A DNA stretch of 8,196 bases from assembly GCA_035693105.1 (NCBI GenBank), contig DASSHC010000006.1, positions 1 to 8,196 of the forward strand, given 5' to 3'. The translations under genes were made by a program, and so were the position numbers. Source of the DNA: DASSHC01 sp035693105 (GTDB taxonomy: Bacteria; Chloroflexota; Chloroflexia; Thermomicrobiales; Thermomicrobiaceae). Shown here piece by piece: positions 1 to 6,668 of this stretch (positions within the stretch are counted from its first letter, which is position 1; each line of letters opens with the position of its first letter). A model generated the notes under the pieces. It made no database searches. It was given only the letters and a program-made list of their open reading frames with translations, and was not told the DNA's origin.

Positions 1-722
1 GGCAATGGCCACGTCCGCCTCGGCCAGCGCCGCGCGCAGCCCCGCCCAGGGGACCACCCGCGCGCCGATCAGCGGCGCGACGGCCGCGGCGCGCGCCTCG
101 GTGCGGTTGCAGAGCGTCAGATCCCGCACGCCGTAGGCGGCCAGGTTGCGCGCGACGACGAGTCCCATCTCGCCCAGCCCGATCACCAGCCCGTGCCGCC
201 CGGCCAGCGTGCCCAGCGCCTCGCGCGCCAGCATCACCGCCGCGTGGCTGACCGAGCCGGCTCCCTGGCTGATCGGCGTCTCGCTGCGGGCGCGCTTGCC
301 GGCCACGATGGCGCGGTTGAAGAGGCGCTCCAGCACCGGCCCGCCGCGCCCGGCGTCGCGCGCCGCGTCGGCCGCCGCGCGCACCTGCCCCAGAATCTGC
401 GGCTCGCCCAGCACCAGCGAGTCGAGCCCGGCCGCCACGCGGAAGAGGTGCCCGACAGCCGCCTCCCCGCCAGCTCGCGTGACGTGGGGGGCCAGCCCGT
501 TCGGCGTCAGCCCGGCGTGCCGCGCCAGGGCGGCCAGCGCCGGCTCGGGCGCGCCCAGGCCGTACAGCTCGGTGCGGTTGCAGGTGACGATCGCGGCCGC
601 CTCGGGCACCTCCGGCGCCAGCTCGGCCAGCAGCGCGTCGCGCTCCGCCGGCCCGAAGGCCAGCCGCTCGCGCACCGCCAGCGGCGCGCTGTGGTGGCTG
701 ACGCCGAGGAGGAAGAGTTCCA

Positions 723-723
<1 letters not shown>
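1..723 (-). CDS. hemA: Glutamyl-tRNA reductase, C-terminally truncated by the window edge
   Basis: This enzyme makes the first committed step of C5-route tetrapyrrole synthesis: NADPH-dependent reduction of glutamyl-tRNA(Glu) to glutamate-1-semialdehyde in the cytoplasm. The 241 visible residues start MELFLLGVSHHSAPLAVRER, matching the family N-terminus. The catalytic cysteine motif TCNRTELY is present with the nucleophile at C48. A block around residues 98-113 (AGLDSLVLGEPQILGQ) is characteristic of the family. The NADPH-binding Rossmann motif IGLGEMG lies at residues 181-187. Complete members are about 420-450 residues, so roughly the last 40% is outside the window. The ATG (723-721) overlaps the hemL stop by one base (TGATG) and has only a weak purine-rich stretch upstream, so translation is probably coupled to hemL. 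Being last of five hem genes is less usual than being first. Identity is very secure. Confidence 0.97.
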
Positions 724-2012
<1,289 letters not shown>

Positions 2013-2017
2013 GCCTG

Positions 2018-2025
2018 CTCCTCTC
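2018..2025 (-). promoter_or_regulatory. Ribosome binding site of hemL
   Basis: The minus strand reads GAGAGGAG here, followed by a 5-nt spacer and GTG. This strong Shine-Dalgarno sequence decides the GTG start of hemL within a frame that stays open for some 230 codons further upstream. Confidence 0.8.
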
Positions 2026-2050
2026 GTCACGTGTCCTACGTCCGGGCCGG

Positions 2051-3079
2051 CTAACTGGGTGTGATCGCCAGCGCCGCGACGCCCGCGTCCTGGCGCAGCC
2101 AGCGCACCGCGTCCTTGGCGTGGTAGCTGATGATCAGGTTGGCCCCGGCGCGCTTGATGGCGGTCAGCGACTCCAGCACGATGCGGCGCTCGTCGATCCA
2201 GCCGTTTTGCGCCGCCGCCTTGACCATGGCGTACTCGCCGCTCACGTTGTAGGCGGCCAGCGGCACGTCGAAGCGCTCGCGCGCCCCGGCGATCACGTCG
2301 AGGTAGGCCAGCGCCGGCTTGACGATGATGGCGTCGGCGCCCTCCTCCAGGTCGGTGGCGATCTCGCGGTAGGCCTCGCGGGCGTTGGCCGGGTCCATCT
2401 GGTGCGAGCGGCGGTCGCCGAAGGTGGGGGCCGAGCCGGCGGCGTCGCGGAAGGGGCCGTAGTAGGCGGAGGCGTACTTGGCCGCGTAGGAGAGGATCGG
2501 CGTCTCCGGGAATCCTGCCCCATCGAGCGCGGCGCGGATGGCGGCCACCCGGCCATCCATCATGTCCGAGGGGGCCACGATGTCGGCCCCGGCGGCGGCC
2601 TGCGAGACGGCGGTGCGCGCCAGCAGCTCCAGCGTGGGGTCGTTGGCGATCTCCTCGCCGACCAGGATGCCGCAGTGGCCGTGGCTGGTGTACTCGCAAT
2701 TGCAGACGTCGCCGATCACCACCAGGTCAGGATCCGTCGACTTGATCGCGCGGATCGCCTCCTGCACCACCCCGTGCTCGTCGTAGGCGCCGCTGGCCAG
2801 CTCGTCCTTCTCCTCGGGGATGCCGAAGAGGAGCACGGCGTTGATGCCCAGCCGGCGCAGCTCCTCGACCTCGAAGGGGAGCCGGTCGACGCTGAGCTGG
2901 AAGACGCCCGGCATCGAGGGCACCTCGCGGCGCACGCCCGCGCCGTAGGTGATGAAAAGCGGGTAGATGAAGTCGTCGGCGCTCAGGCGTGTCTCGCGCA
3001 CCAGGCGGCGCATGCCCTCACTGCGGCGCAGGCGGCGAAAGCGGCGGAACGGCGGCAGCGACTGTGGCTCCGCGGTCAT
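2051..3079 (-). CDS. hemB: Porphobilinogen synthase (5-aminolevulinate dehydratase), Zn-type
   Basis: The enzyme condenses two 5-aminolevulinate molecules into porphobilinogen in the cytoplasm. The product is 342 residues, close to the usual 320-340. The two active-site lysines are visible: K201 in LSYAAKYASAYYGPFR, and the Schiff-base K254 in AIIVKPALAYLD. The cysteine cluster DVCNCEYTSHGHCG supplies C126, C128 and C136, which marks the zinc-dependent class rather than the Mg-only class with aspartates there. The C-terminal block AAYNVSGEYAMVKAAA is classical. The ATG (3079-3077) overlaps the hemD TGA as ATGA and is preceded by GGAGAGGAG, so start choice is secure. The stop is TAG, followed by a 38-nt gap before hemL, the only real gap in the operon. 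The first 20 residues (FRRFRRLRRS) are arginine-rich, as in many homologues. Confidence 0.97.
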   Translation of the reverse strand: MTAEPQSLPPFRRFRRLRRSEGMRRLVRETRLSADDFIYPLFITYGAGVRREVPSMPGVFQLSVDRLPFEVEELRRLGINAVLLFGIPEEKDELASGAYDEHGVVQEAIRAIKSTDPDLVVIGDVCNCEYTSHGHCGILVGEEIANDPTLELLARTAVSQAAAGADIVAPSDMMDGRVAAIRAALDGAGFPETPILSYAAKYASAYYGPFRDAAGSAPTFGDRRSHQMDPANAREAYREIATDLEEGADAIIVKPALAYLDVIAGARERFDVPLAAYNVSGEYAMVKAAAQNGWIDERRIVLESLTAIKRAGANLIISYHAKDAVRWLRQDAGVAALAITPS

Positions 3080-3861
3080 GGGCGGCTCCTCTCCAGAGCG
3101 TAGTGATCGGCCAGGGCGCGGACCAGGCCGGGGATCGAGTAGTCGCCGGCCACCAGGCCGACCGGGAAGCCCACCTCCGCGGCGGTGCGCGCCGTGATCG
3201 GGCCGATGCAGGCGATCAGCGCGCCGTCGAGCAGCGCGCGCCGGGCACCGAGCAACGCGGCCAGGTTGCGCGCGGTCGAGGAGCTGGTCAGGGTGACGAT
3301 GTCGATGGGGGCGAGCCGGTCGAGCGCGGCGGGCGACTGTTCCGGGCGCACGGTGCGGTAGGCGGCGACGACATCGACGAGCGCGCCCGCCGCGCGCAGC
3401 CCCTCGGGGAGAACGTCGCGCGCCTCCTCGGCGCGGGGCAGGAGTACGCGCCGTCCGGCCACCCCGCGCTGCAGCAGCCCGGCCAGCACCTCCTCGGCCA
3501 CGAAGCGCGCCGGCACGAAGGCGGGCGCGAGACCGTGCGCCGCCAGCCGGGCGGCGGTGGCCGGGCCGATGGCGGCGAGCCTGGACCGGGCCAGCGCCGC
3601 CGGACTCTCGCCAAACGTCGCCAGCGCCGCTACCACGGCATCGACGCCGTTGGCGCTGGTGAAGATGACCCAGTCGTAGCCGGGCAGCCGCGCCCCTGAC
3701 AGGGCGGCCTCCAGCGGGGCCGAGTCGCGCGGCGGGGCGAAGGCGATCACCGGCAGCTCGACCGGCTCGGCGCCGCGGAGGCGCAGCTCCTGCGCCAGCG
3801 CGCCGGCCTGATCGCGCGCGCGGGTGACCAGGACGCGCTTGCCGGCCAGCGGCGCGCTCAT
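3076..3861 (-). CDS. hemD: Uroporphyrinogen-III synthase
   Basis: This enzyme inverts ring D and closes hydroxymethylbilane into uroporphyrinogen III. HemD is poorly conserved, but the 261-residue length and position after hemC are right and the family signatures are visible. These are GKRVLVTRARDQ (7-18), DWVIFTSANGVDAV (63-76), AAIGPATA (96-103), VLLPRAE (139-145), VVAAYRTV (164-171), TLTSSSTARNLAALL (190-204) and ACIGPITARTA (217-227). Together they give the two alternating alpha/beta domains expected of the fold. The ATG (3861-3859) overlaps the hemC TGA as ATGA, and the TGA overlaps the hemB ATG in the same way, implying translational coupling on both sides. There is no transmembrane segment and no fusion to a methyltransferase (CobA) domain. 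Confidence 0.93.
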   Translation of the reverse strand: MSAPLAGKRVLVTRARDQAGALAQELRLRGAEPVELPVIAFAPPRDSAPLEAALSGARLPGYDWVIFTSANGVDAVVAALATFGESPAALARSRLAAIGPATAARLAAHGLAPAFVPARFVAEEVLAGLLQRGVAGRRVLLPRAEEARDVLPEGLRAAGALVDVVAAYRTVRPEQSPAALDRLAPIDIVTLTSSSTARNLAALLGARRALLDGALIACIGPITARTAAEVGFPVGLVAGDYSIPGLVRALADHYALERSRP

Positions 3862-4838
3862 CGGCCGGCCGCCACCCGCTCGGCCAGCTGTCGCAGCATC
3901 TCCCGCGCCAGCTCATCCGCCAGTTCCTCGGCTTCGGCCAGCGCGCCGAGGCGGCTGGCGTAGAGCGCGGTCGCGCCCTCCTCGTCGCCGAGCATGGCGC
4001 GCAGCAGCACGCGCCCGTCCTGGATGACGGCAAACGCCCCGATCGGTGAGCGGCAACCGCCGCCGACCGCGCGCAGGAAGGCGCGCTCGATCGCGACCGC
4101 GCGGGAGATGGCCGGGTCGTCGATGCTCGCCAGCAGCGCGCGCAGCGGCGCATCCCCGGCGCGGCACTCGACCGCCAGCGCGCCCTGGCCCGGCGCCGGC
4201 AGGAAGGTATCGAGCGGCAAGAGTTCCGCGATCGCGTCCTGCCAGCCCATGCGCGCCAGCCCCGAGGCGGCCAGGATGCCGGCGGCCAGCCCGCCCTCCC
4301 GCTGGCGCACTTTGCGCAGCCGGGTGTCGACGTTGCCGCGCAGCTCGACCGCGACCAGGTCGGGCCGGGCCTGCTGCAGCTGCAGCGCCCGGCGGCGCGA
4401 GCTGGTGCCGACGTGCGCGCCGGGGGGGAGATCGTCGAGGCTGAGGCCGGGCTCGGGCGCGACCAGGGCGTCGCGTGGGTCGTCGCGCTCGGGGATGGCG
4501 GCGATGACCAGGCCGGGCGGCAGCTCCGAGGTCAGGTCCTTGGCGCTGTGGACCGCCAGGTCGATCTCGCCGGCCAGCAGCGCCGCCTCGATCTCCTTGG
4601 CAAAGACCCCCTGCCCGCCGAGGACGGCCAGCGGCGTCTGCTTATCCACGTCGCCATGGGTAGTGATCAGGCGGGTCTCGATGGTCAGTGTGGGCGCGGC
4701 GGCGTGCAGGGCCGCCACCACGCGCCGGGTCTGCTCCAACGCCAGCGCGCTGCCGCGCGTGCCGACGCGCAGTGTGCGCTCCACCGCTCCTGCCCCTGCC
4801 CCTGCCCCTGCCAGCCCGGTATCGCCGGTCGTCGTCAC
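3858..4838 (-). CDS. hemC: Hydroxymethylbilane synthase (porphobilinogen deaminase)
   Basis: The enzyme polymerises four porphobilinogen units into hydroxymethylbilane on a covalently bound dipyrromethane cofactor. The 326-residue product shows RVGTRGSALAL (24-34), the catalytic aspartate in HSAKDL (D101), GTSSRRRALQL (144-154), ELRGNVDTRLRK (165-176), PAPGQGALAVE (214-224) and the cofactor-attachment cysteine in GGGCRSPIGAFA (C262). The start chosen is GTG 4838-4836, with GGGAGGGAGC about 8 nt upstream. Homologues begin near residue 21 here, so the first 18-20 residues are a non-conserved Gly/Ala leader encoded by a hexanucleotide repeat. An internal GTG at codon 19 is a possible alternative, but it lacks a ribosome binding site of its own. 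hemC is first in the operon and its TGA overlaps the hemD ATG. Confidence 0.96.
   Translation of the reverse strand: MTTTGDTGLAGAGAGAGAVERTLRVGTRGSALALEQTRRVVAALHAAAPTLTIETRLITTHGDVDKQTPLAVLGGQGVFAKEIEAALLAGEIDLAVHSAKDLTSELPPGLVIAAIPERDDPRDALVAPEPGLSLDDLPPGAHVGTSSRRRALQLQQARPDLVAVELRGNVDTRLRKVRQREGGLAAGILAASGLARMGWQDAIAELLPLDTFLPAPGQGALAVECRAGDAPLRALLASIDDPAISRAVAIERAFLRAVGGGCRSPIGAFAVIQDGRVLLRAMLGDEEGATALYASRLGALAEAEELADELAREMLRQLAERVAAGR
4789..4812 (-). repeat. Hexanucleotide tandem repeat in the hemC 5' end
   Basis: Four perfect copies of CCTGCC on the plus strand (GGCAGG on the coding strand) encode an alternating Gly-Ala run at about residues 9-17 of HemC. Because the unit is 6 bp, gain or loss of copies would lengthen or shorten the leader without a frameshift. 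Confidence 0.9.
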
Positions 4839-4899
4839 CCTTCGGCTCCCTCCCAGGTTGGCTGCCCGGCCCGAACTCTGTGTAAAACTCTAGAAATCT

Positions 4900-4915
4900 G
4901 TGCAAATCTATGCAC
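4900..4915. promoter_or_regulatory. Inverted repeat at the predicted hem transcription start (possible operator)
   Basis: GTGCA-N6-TGCAC is a perfect 5-bp inverted repeat with an AT-rich centre (AATCTA). It covers approximately +1 to +16 of the predicted hem transcript, a position where a dimeric repressor could block initiation. No regulator is encoded in the window, so the binding protein is unknown, and a short dyad of this size can also arise by chance. Confidence 0.35.
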
Positions 4916-4922
4916 CTATGCC

Positions 4923-4952
4923 ATTCTACGGACGGGCCGAACGGCGTGTCAA
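4923..4952 (-). promoter_or_regulatory. Predicted sigma70-type promoter of the hem operon
   Basis: On the minus strand the -35 box TTGACA (4952-4947) matches consensus perfectly. It is followed by an 18-nt spacer and the -10 box TAGAAT (4928-4923), which has five of six consensus bases. The predicted start is near 4916, giving a leader of about 78 nt before the hemC GTG. The operon genes downstream have almost no internal gaps, so this is probably the main promoter for all five. Confidence 0.75.
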
Positions 4953-4984
4953 GGCGGCGTAGGCGGCTCGGGGTCGGGAGATGT

Positions 4985-5013
4985 TTGACAATGCGGCAGG
5001 TGTTTGATAGCCT
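4985..5013 (+). promoter_or_regulatory. Predicted sigma70-type promoter of rplU-rpmA-rpmE
   Basis: A perfect -35 TTGACA (4985-4990), a 17-nt spacer and the -10 TAGCCT (5008-5013, matching T1, A2 and T6) point at rplU. The predicted start is near 5020, leaving a leader of roughly 113 nt. It is divergent from the hem promoter, with about 32 bp between the two -35 boxes. Confidence 0.65.
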
Positions 5014-5022
5014 TTAGAGGTC

Positions 5023-5047
5023 GTGGGCGCGTGCGCCCACCGCTTTT
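5023..5047 (+). promoter_or_regulatory. Dyad/hairpin and T-run at the 5' end of the rplU leader
   Basis: GTGGGCGC (5023-5030) is complementary to GCGCCCAC (5033-5040), giving a 7-8 bp stem with a minimal loop, followed by CGCTTTTG with four Ts at 5044-5047. If transcription starts near 5020 the hairpin forms the very 5' end of the mRNA and would most simply be a stabilising cap or a DNA dyad. If an upstream promoter is used, it could act as a weak attenuator. It does not resemble any named L21 leader that I can confirm. Confidence 0.4.
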
Positions 5048-5132
5048 GTCTGCGAAAATCTGCGAACATTCCGCGGGTGTCGCACGCCGGCCAGGGCCGT
5101 CTACGACAACATTGAGGATTGAAGCACGAACC

Positions 5133-5450
5133 ATGTACGCAGTCGTCGAAACAGGCGGGAAGCAGTACCGGGTCGCGCCGGGCGACGTAATCGAGGTCGA
5201 GAAGCTGGCGCATGAGCCGGGCGAGGAGATCACCCTCGAGCGGGTGCTGCTGGTCGCGAACGAGGGCGGTGTCACGATCGGCACGCCGGTAGTCGCCGGC
5301 GCGCGCGTGGTGGCCAGCGTCGAGGACCAGATCAAGGGCCCCAAGCTGATCGTCTTCAAGATGAAGCCCAAGAAGCGCTATCGCAAGAAGACCGGGCACC
5401 GGCAGAAGCTGACGCGCCTGGTCATCAAGCAGATCGTGGCCAGCGCGTAG
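5133..5450 (+). CDS. rplU: 50S ribosomal protein L21
   Basis: L21 is a component of the large ribosomal subunit that binds 23S rRNA. The 105-residue product has the usual family length and begins MYAVVETGGKQYRV, the diagnostic N-terminus. It shows GDVIEVEKL (17-25), GTPVVAGARVVASV (50-63) and the basic C-terminal rRNA-binding block KMKPKKRYRKKTGHRQKLT (76-94). The frame is open upstream to 5004, but ATG 5133 gives the standard start. The ribosome binding site is unremarkable: GAGG at 5114-5117 is rather far away and GAAG at 5121-5124 is weak. It is first of three ribosomal genes, and rpmA follows after 30 nt. The common downstream partner obg (cgtA) is absent from this cluster. Confidence 0.97.
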   Translation: MYAVVETGGKQYRVAPGDVIEVEKLAHEPGEEITLERVLLVANEGGVTIGTPVVAGARVVASVEDQIKGPKLIVFKMKPKKRYRKKTGHRQKLTRLVIKQIVASA

Positions 5451-5480
5451 CGCGGCCGGCGCGGAATCTGGAGGAGAGAT

Positions 5481-5756
5481 ATGGCGCATAAGAAGGGCGT
5501 CGGCAGTTCGCGCAACGGCCGGGAGAGCCACGCCAAGCGGCTGGGAGTCAAGCGCTACGACGGCAACCGGGTGACCTCCGGCTCGATCCTGGTGCGGCAG
5601 CGGGGCACCCGCTTCTTCGCCGGGAACAACGTCGGCATGGGCCGCGATCACACGCTCTTCGCGCTGGTCGACGGCTCGGTCAAGTGGGAGCCGATCAGCA
5701 AAGACCGCAAGCAGGTCAGCGTTTACCCGCTGCTGGCGAGCGAGCCGGCAGCTTAA
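5481..5756 (+). CDS. rpmA: 50S ribosomal protein L27
   Basis: L27 is a large-subunit protein whose N-terminal tail reaches toward the peptidyl-transferase centre. The 91-residue product starts MAHKKGVGSSRNGRESHAKR and contains the family block GSILVRQRGTRFFAGNNVGMGRDHTLFALVDG (34-65). It begins directly with the functional MAHKKG tail and has none of the extra N-terminal residues that are removed by proteolysis in Firmicutes. GGAGGAG at 5470-5476 provides a strong ribosome binding site 4 nt before the ATG. The gene sits 30 nt after rplU and 13 nt before rpmE, so all three are almost certainly co-transcribed. Confidence 0.97.
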   Translation: MAHKKGVGSSRNGRESHAKRLGVKRYDGNRVTSGSILVRQRGTRFFAGNNVGMGRDHTLFALVDGSVKWEPISKDRKQVSVYPLLASEPAA

Positions 5757-5769
5757 GGACGGTAGTCGA

Positions 5770-6105
5770 GTGAAGCAGGGCATCCATCCGAAGTACGTCG
5801 AAGCCCAGGTCGTCTGCGCCTGCGGCAATAGCTGGACTACCCGGTCCACCAAGCCGCTCTTGCGCATCGACCTCTGCCCGCAGTGCCACCCGTTCTACAC
5901 GGGCGAGCAGCGCATCGTGGACAGCGCGGGGCAGGTCGAGCGCTTCATGAAGCGCATGGAGGCGGCCCAGGAGCAGCCGCGCCGCAAGAAGGTGGAGCGG
6001 CGGCAGAAGCGGCTCGAGCAGCTGGCCAGGGTGCAGAGGACCCAGGAGCAGCTCGTAGTCGAGGGAGCCGACGAGACCGAGGGCCAGGCCAAACCGGCCG
6101 AGTAA
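5770..6105 (+). CDS. rpmE: 50S ribosomal protein L31, zinc-type, with long C-terminal extension
   Basis: L31 helps bridge the two ribosomal subunits. The N-terminal 65 or so residues are a standard C+ (zinc-binding) L31: MKQGIHPKYVEAQVVCACGN and LCPQCHPFYTGEQRIVD, with ligand cysteines at C16, C18, C36 and C39. The family normally ends near residue 66-75, whereas this protein has 111. The extra stretch from about 66 to 111 is rich in Lys, Arg, Glu and Gln (RRKKVERRQKRLEQLARVQ), predicted by eye to be helical or coiled-coil, with an acidic tail. The start is GTG 5770, with AAGGA at 5755-5759 overlapping the rpmA stop; no better in-frame start is seen. An intrinsic terminator follows 30 nt downstream. 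Confidence 0.93.
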   Translation: MKQGIHPKYVEAQVVCACGNSWTTRSTKPLLRIDLCPQCHPFYTGEQRIVDSAGQVERFMKRMEAAQEQPRRKKVERRQKRLEQLARVQRTQEQLVVEGADETEGQAKPAE

Positions 6106-6135
6106 GTACCAAGAACCAACCCGAAACCGGGACGG

Positions 6136-6168
6136 TCGGCGCGGCTCCAGAGCCGCGCCGATTCGTTT
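6136..6168 (+). terminator. Intrinsic terminator after rpmE
   Basis: CGGCGCGGCT (6137-6146) pairs perfectly with AGCCGCGCCG (6151-6160) around the loop CCAG. A further T-A pair (6136/6161) extends the stem to 11 bp. The T-rich stretch TTCGTTTAT follows. This ends the rplU-rpmA-rpmE transcript. Confidence 0.8.
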
Positions 6169-6256
6169 ATGGTGTGGGCGGTGGGCGAGATGCGCCGCCT
6201 GAACCAGGAACCGCCCGGCGTCGTACACTATTAACAGAGGGCAGTTTCTGTCCGGT

Positions 6257-6272
6257 GCGGCGGAGACGCCGC
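6257..6272 (+). promoter_or_regulatory. Short GNRA-capped hairpin upstream of the 68-residue gene
   Basis: GCGGCG (6257-6262) and CGCCGC (6267-6272) form a 6-bp stem closed by GAGA, a GNRA tetraloop. It ends 6 nt before the ribosome binding site at 6279, so it could influence mRNA stability or ribosome access. No strong promoter is evident upstream. TACACT at 6224-6229 is a plausible -10 box but lacks a good -35. Confidence 0.35.
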
Positions 6273-6292
6273 CCCAAGAGGAGGAGCGAGCG

Positions 6293-6499
6293 ATGCCTGT
6301 ACCAATGTCTCTCCCGACTCGTGTCGACGAAGTGTCGGATTCGGCGTTGGAGGAGCAGGGATTCAGTAGGGACGAGATCGATCAGCTCAGCCTCCTCCGC
6401 GAGATGTACCCCTACATCGAGTACACCGACTCGCGGCGCCAGTGGCACCGCCTGCGCTTCGTGAAGTGGCTCTACAATCAAGGCCAGCTCAAGAAGTAG
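6293..6499 (+). CDS. Small conserved-looking hypothetical protein, 68 residues
   Basis: I do not recognise this family. The 68-residue product begins MPVPMSLPTRVDEVSDSALE and ends RLRFVKWLYNQGQLKK. It has an acidic N-terminal half (EEQGFSRDEIDQL, 24-36) and a basic aromatic C-terminal half (RRQWHRLRFVKWLYNQGQ), with no cysteines, signal peptide or membrane segment. That pattern suggests a compact mostly helical cytosolic protein, possibly binding nucleic acid or a partner protein, but this is inference. Coding status is supported by the ATG lying 8 nt after a strong AGGAGG (6279-6284), by G/C-biased third positions in most of the reading frame, and by its placement between two hairpins. The gene stands alone, with the rpmE terminator before it and a ferredoxin after it. 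Confidence 0.75.
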   Translation: MPVPMSLPTRVDEVSDSALEEQGFSRDEIDQLSLLREMYPYIEYTDSRRQWHRLRFVKWLYNQGQLKK

Positions 6500-6537
6500 C
6501 CGGGCGCGCGTCGATCGTGGGTTGAGCGTAGTGCGTA

Positions 6538-6571
6538 GTGCGCGGGGCAGCCACTCGGCTGCCCCGCGCAC
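6538..6571 (+). terminator. Perfect 15-bp hairpin after the 68-residue gene
   Basis: GTGCGCGGGGCAGCC (6538-6552) pairs perfectly with GGCTGCCCCGCGCAC (6557-6571) around the loop ACTC. No T-run follows on either strand, so it is a terminator-like structure or 3'-end stabiliser rather than a textbook intrinsic terminator. Two tandem GCGTAGT copies (6526-6539) run into its left arm. Confidence 0.6.
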
Positions 6572-6582
6572 ATGCCGGTCGG

Positions 6583-6589
6583 GTATACT
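6583..6589 (+). promoter_or_regulatory. Possible -10 box for the ferredoxin gene
   Basis: TATACT (6584-6589) is a good -10 hexamer 80 nt before the ferredoxin GTG, set in the near-palindrome TCGGGTATACTCGA (6579-6592). The position 17 nt upstream falls inside the preceding hairpin and has no -35 match, so the promoter call is tentative. Confidence 0.35.
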
Positions 6590-6605
6590 CGAACGCTGAC
6601 GGCGC

Positions 6606-6652
6606 GCGACCAGCGACCAGCGACCAGCGGCCAGTGACCTCGCGACCAGCGA
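6606..6652 (+). repeat. Seven-bp tandem repeats (GCGACCA) in the ferredoxin leader
   Basis: Three perfect copies of GCGACCA (6606-6626) are followed by two degenerate ones (GCGGCCA, GTGACCT). After a 2-bp interruption there is another GCGACCA (6642-6648) and the start of a further copy. The array ends just before the ribosome binding site of the ferredoxin gene. Confidence 0.85.
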
Positions 6653-6668
6653 CGGAAAGGATTCTTCG

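Noticed and set aside
2120..3103. A 327-codon plus-strand open frame opposite hemB
   Set aside because: It mirrors hemB codon structure and shows low-complexity Gly/Val/Ala/His composition. No independent start signal.
3994..4988. Plus-strand open frames opposite hemC
   Set aside because: They are shadows of hemC, and their apparent proline/leucine repeats are just the hexanucleotide repeat read in other frames.
4926..5867. A 313-codon minus-strand open frame across rplU and rpmA
   Set aside because: It crosses the divergent promoters and lies antisense to ribosomal genes with unmistakable products.
5451..6105. obg (cgtA) GTPase expected after rpmA
   Set aside because: The gene after rpmA is clearly L31 with its zinc cysteines; no GTPase motifs are present in this window.
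6606..6652. CRISPR-like array
   Set aside because: Units are only 7 bp, directly tandem with no spacers, and there are no cas genes nearby.
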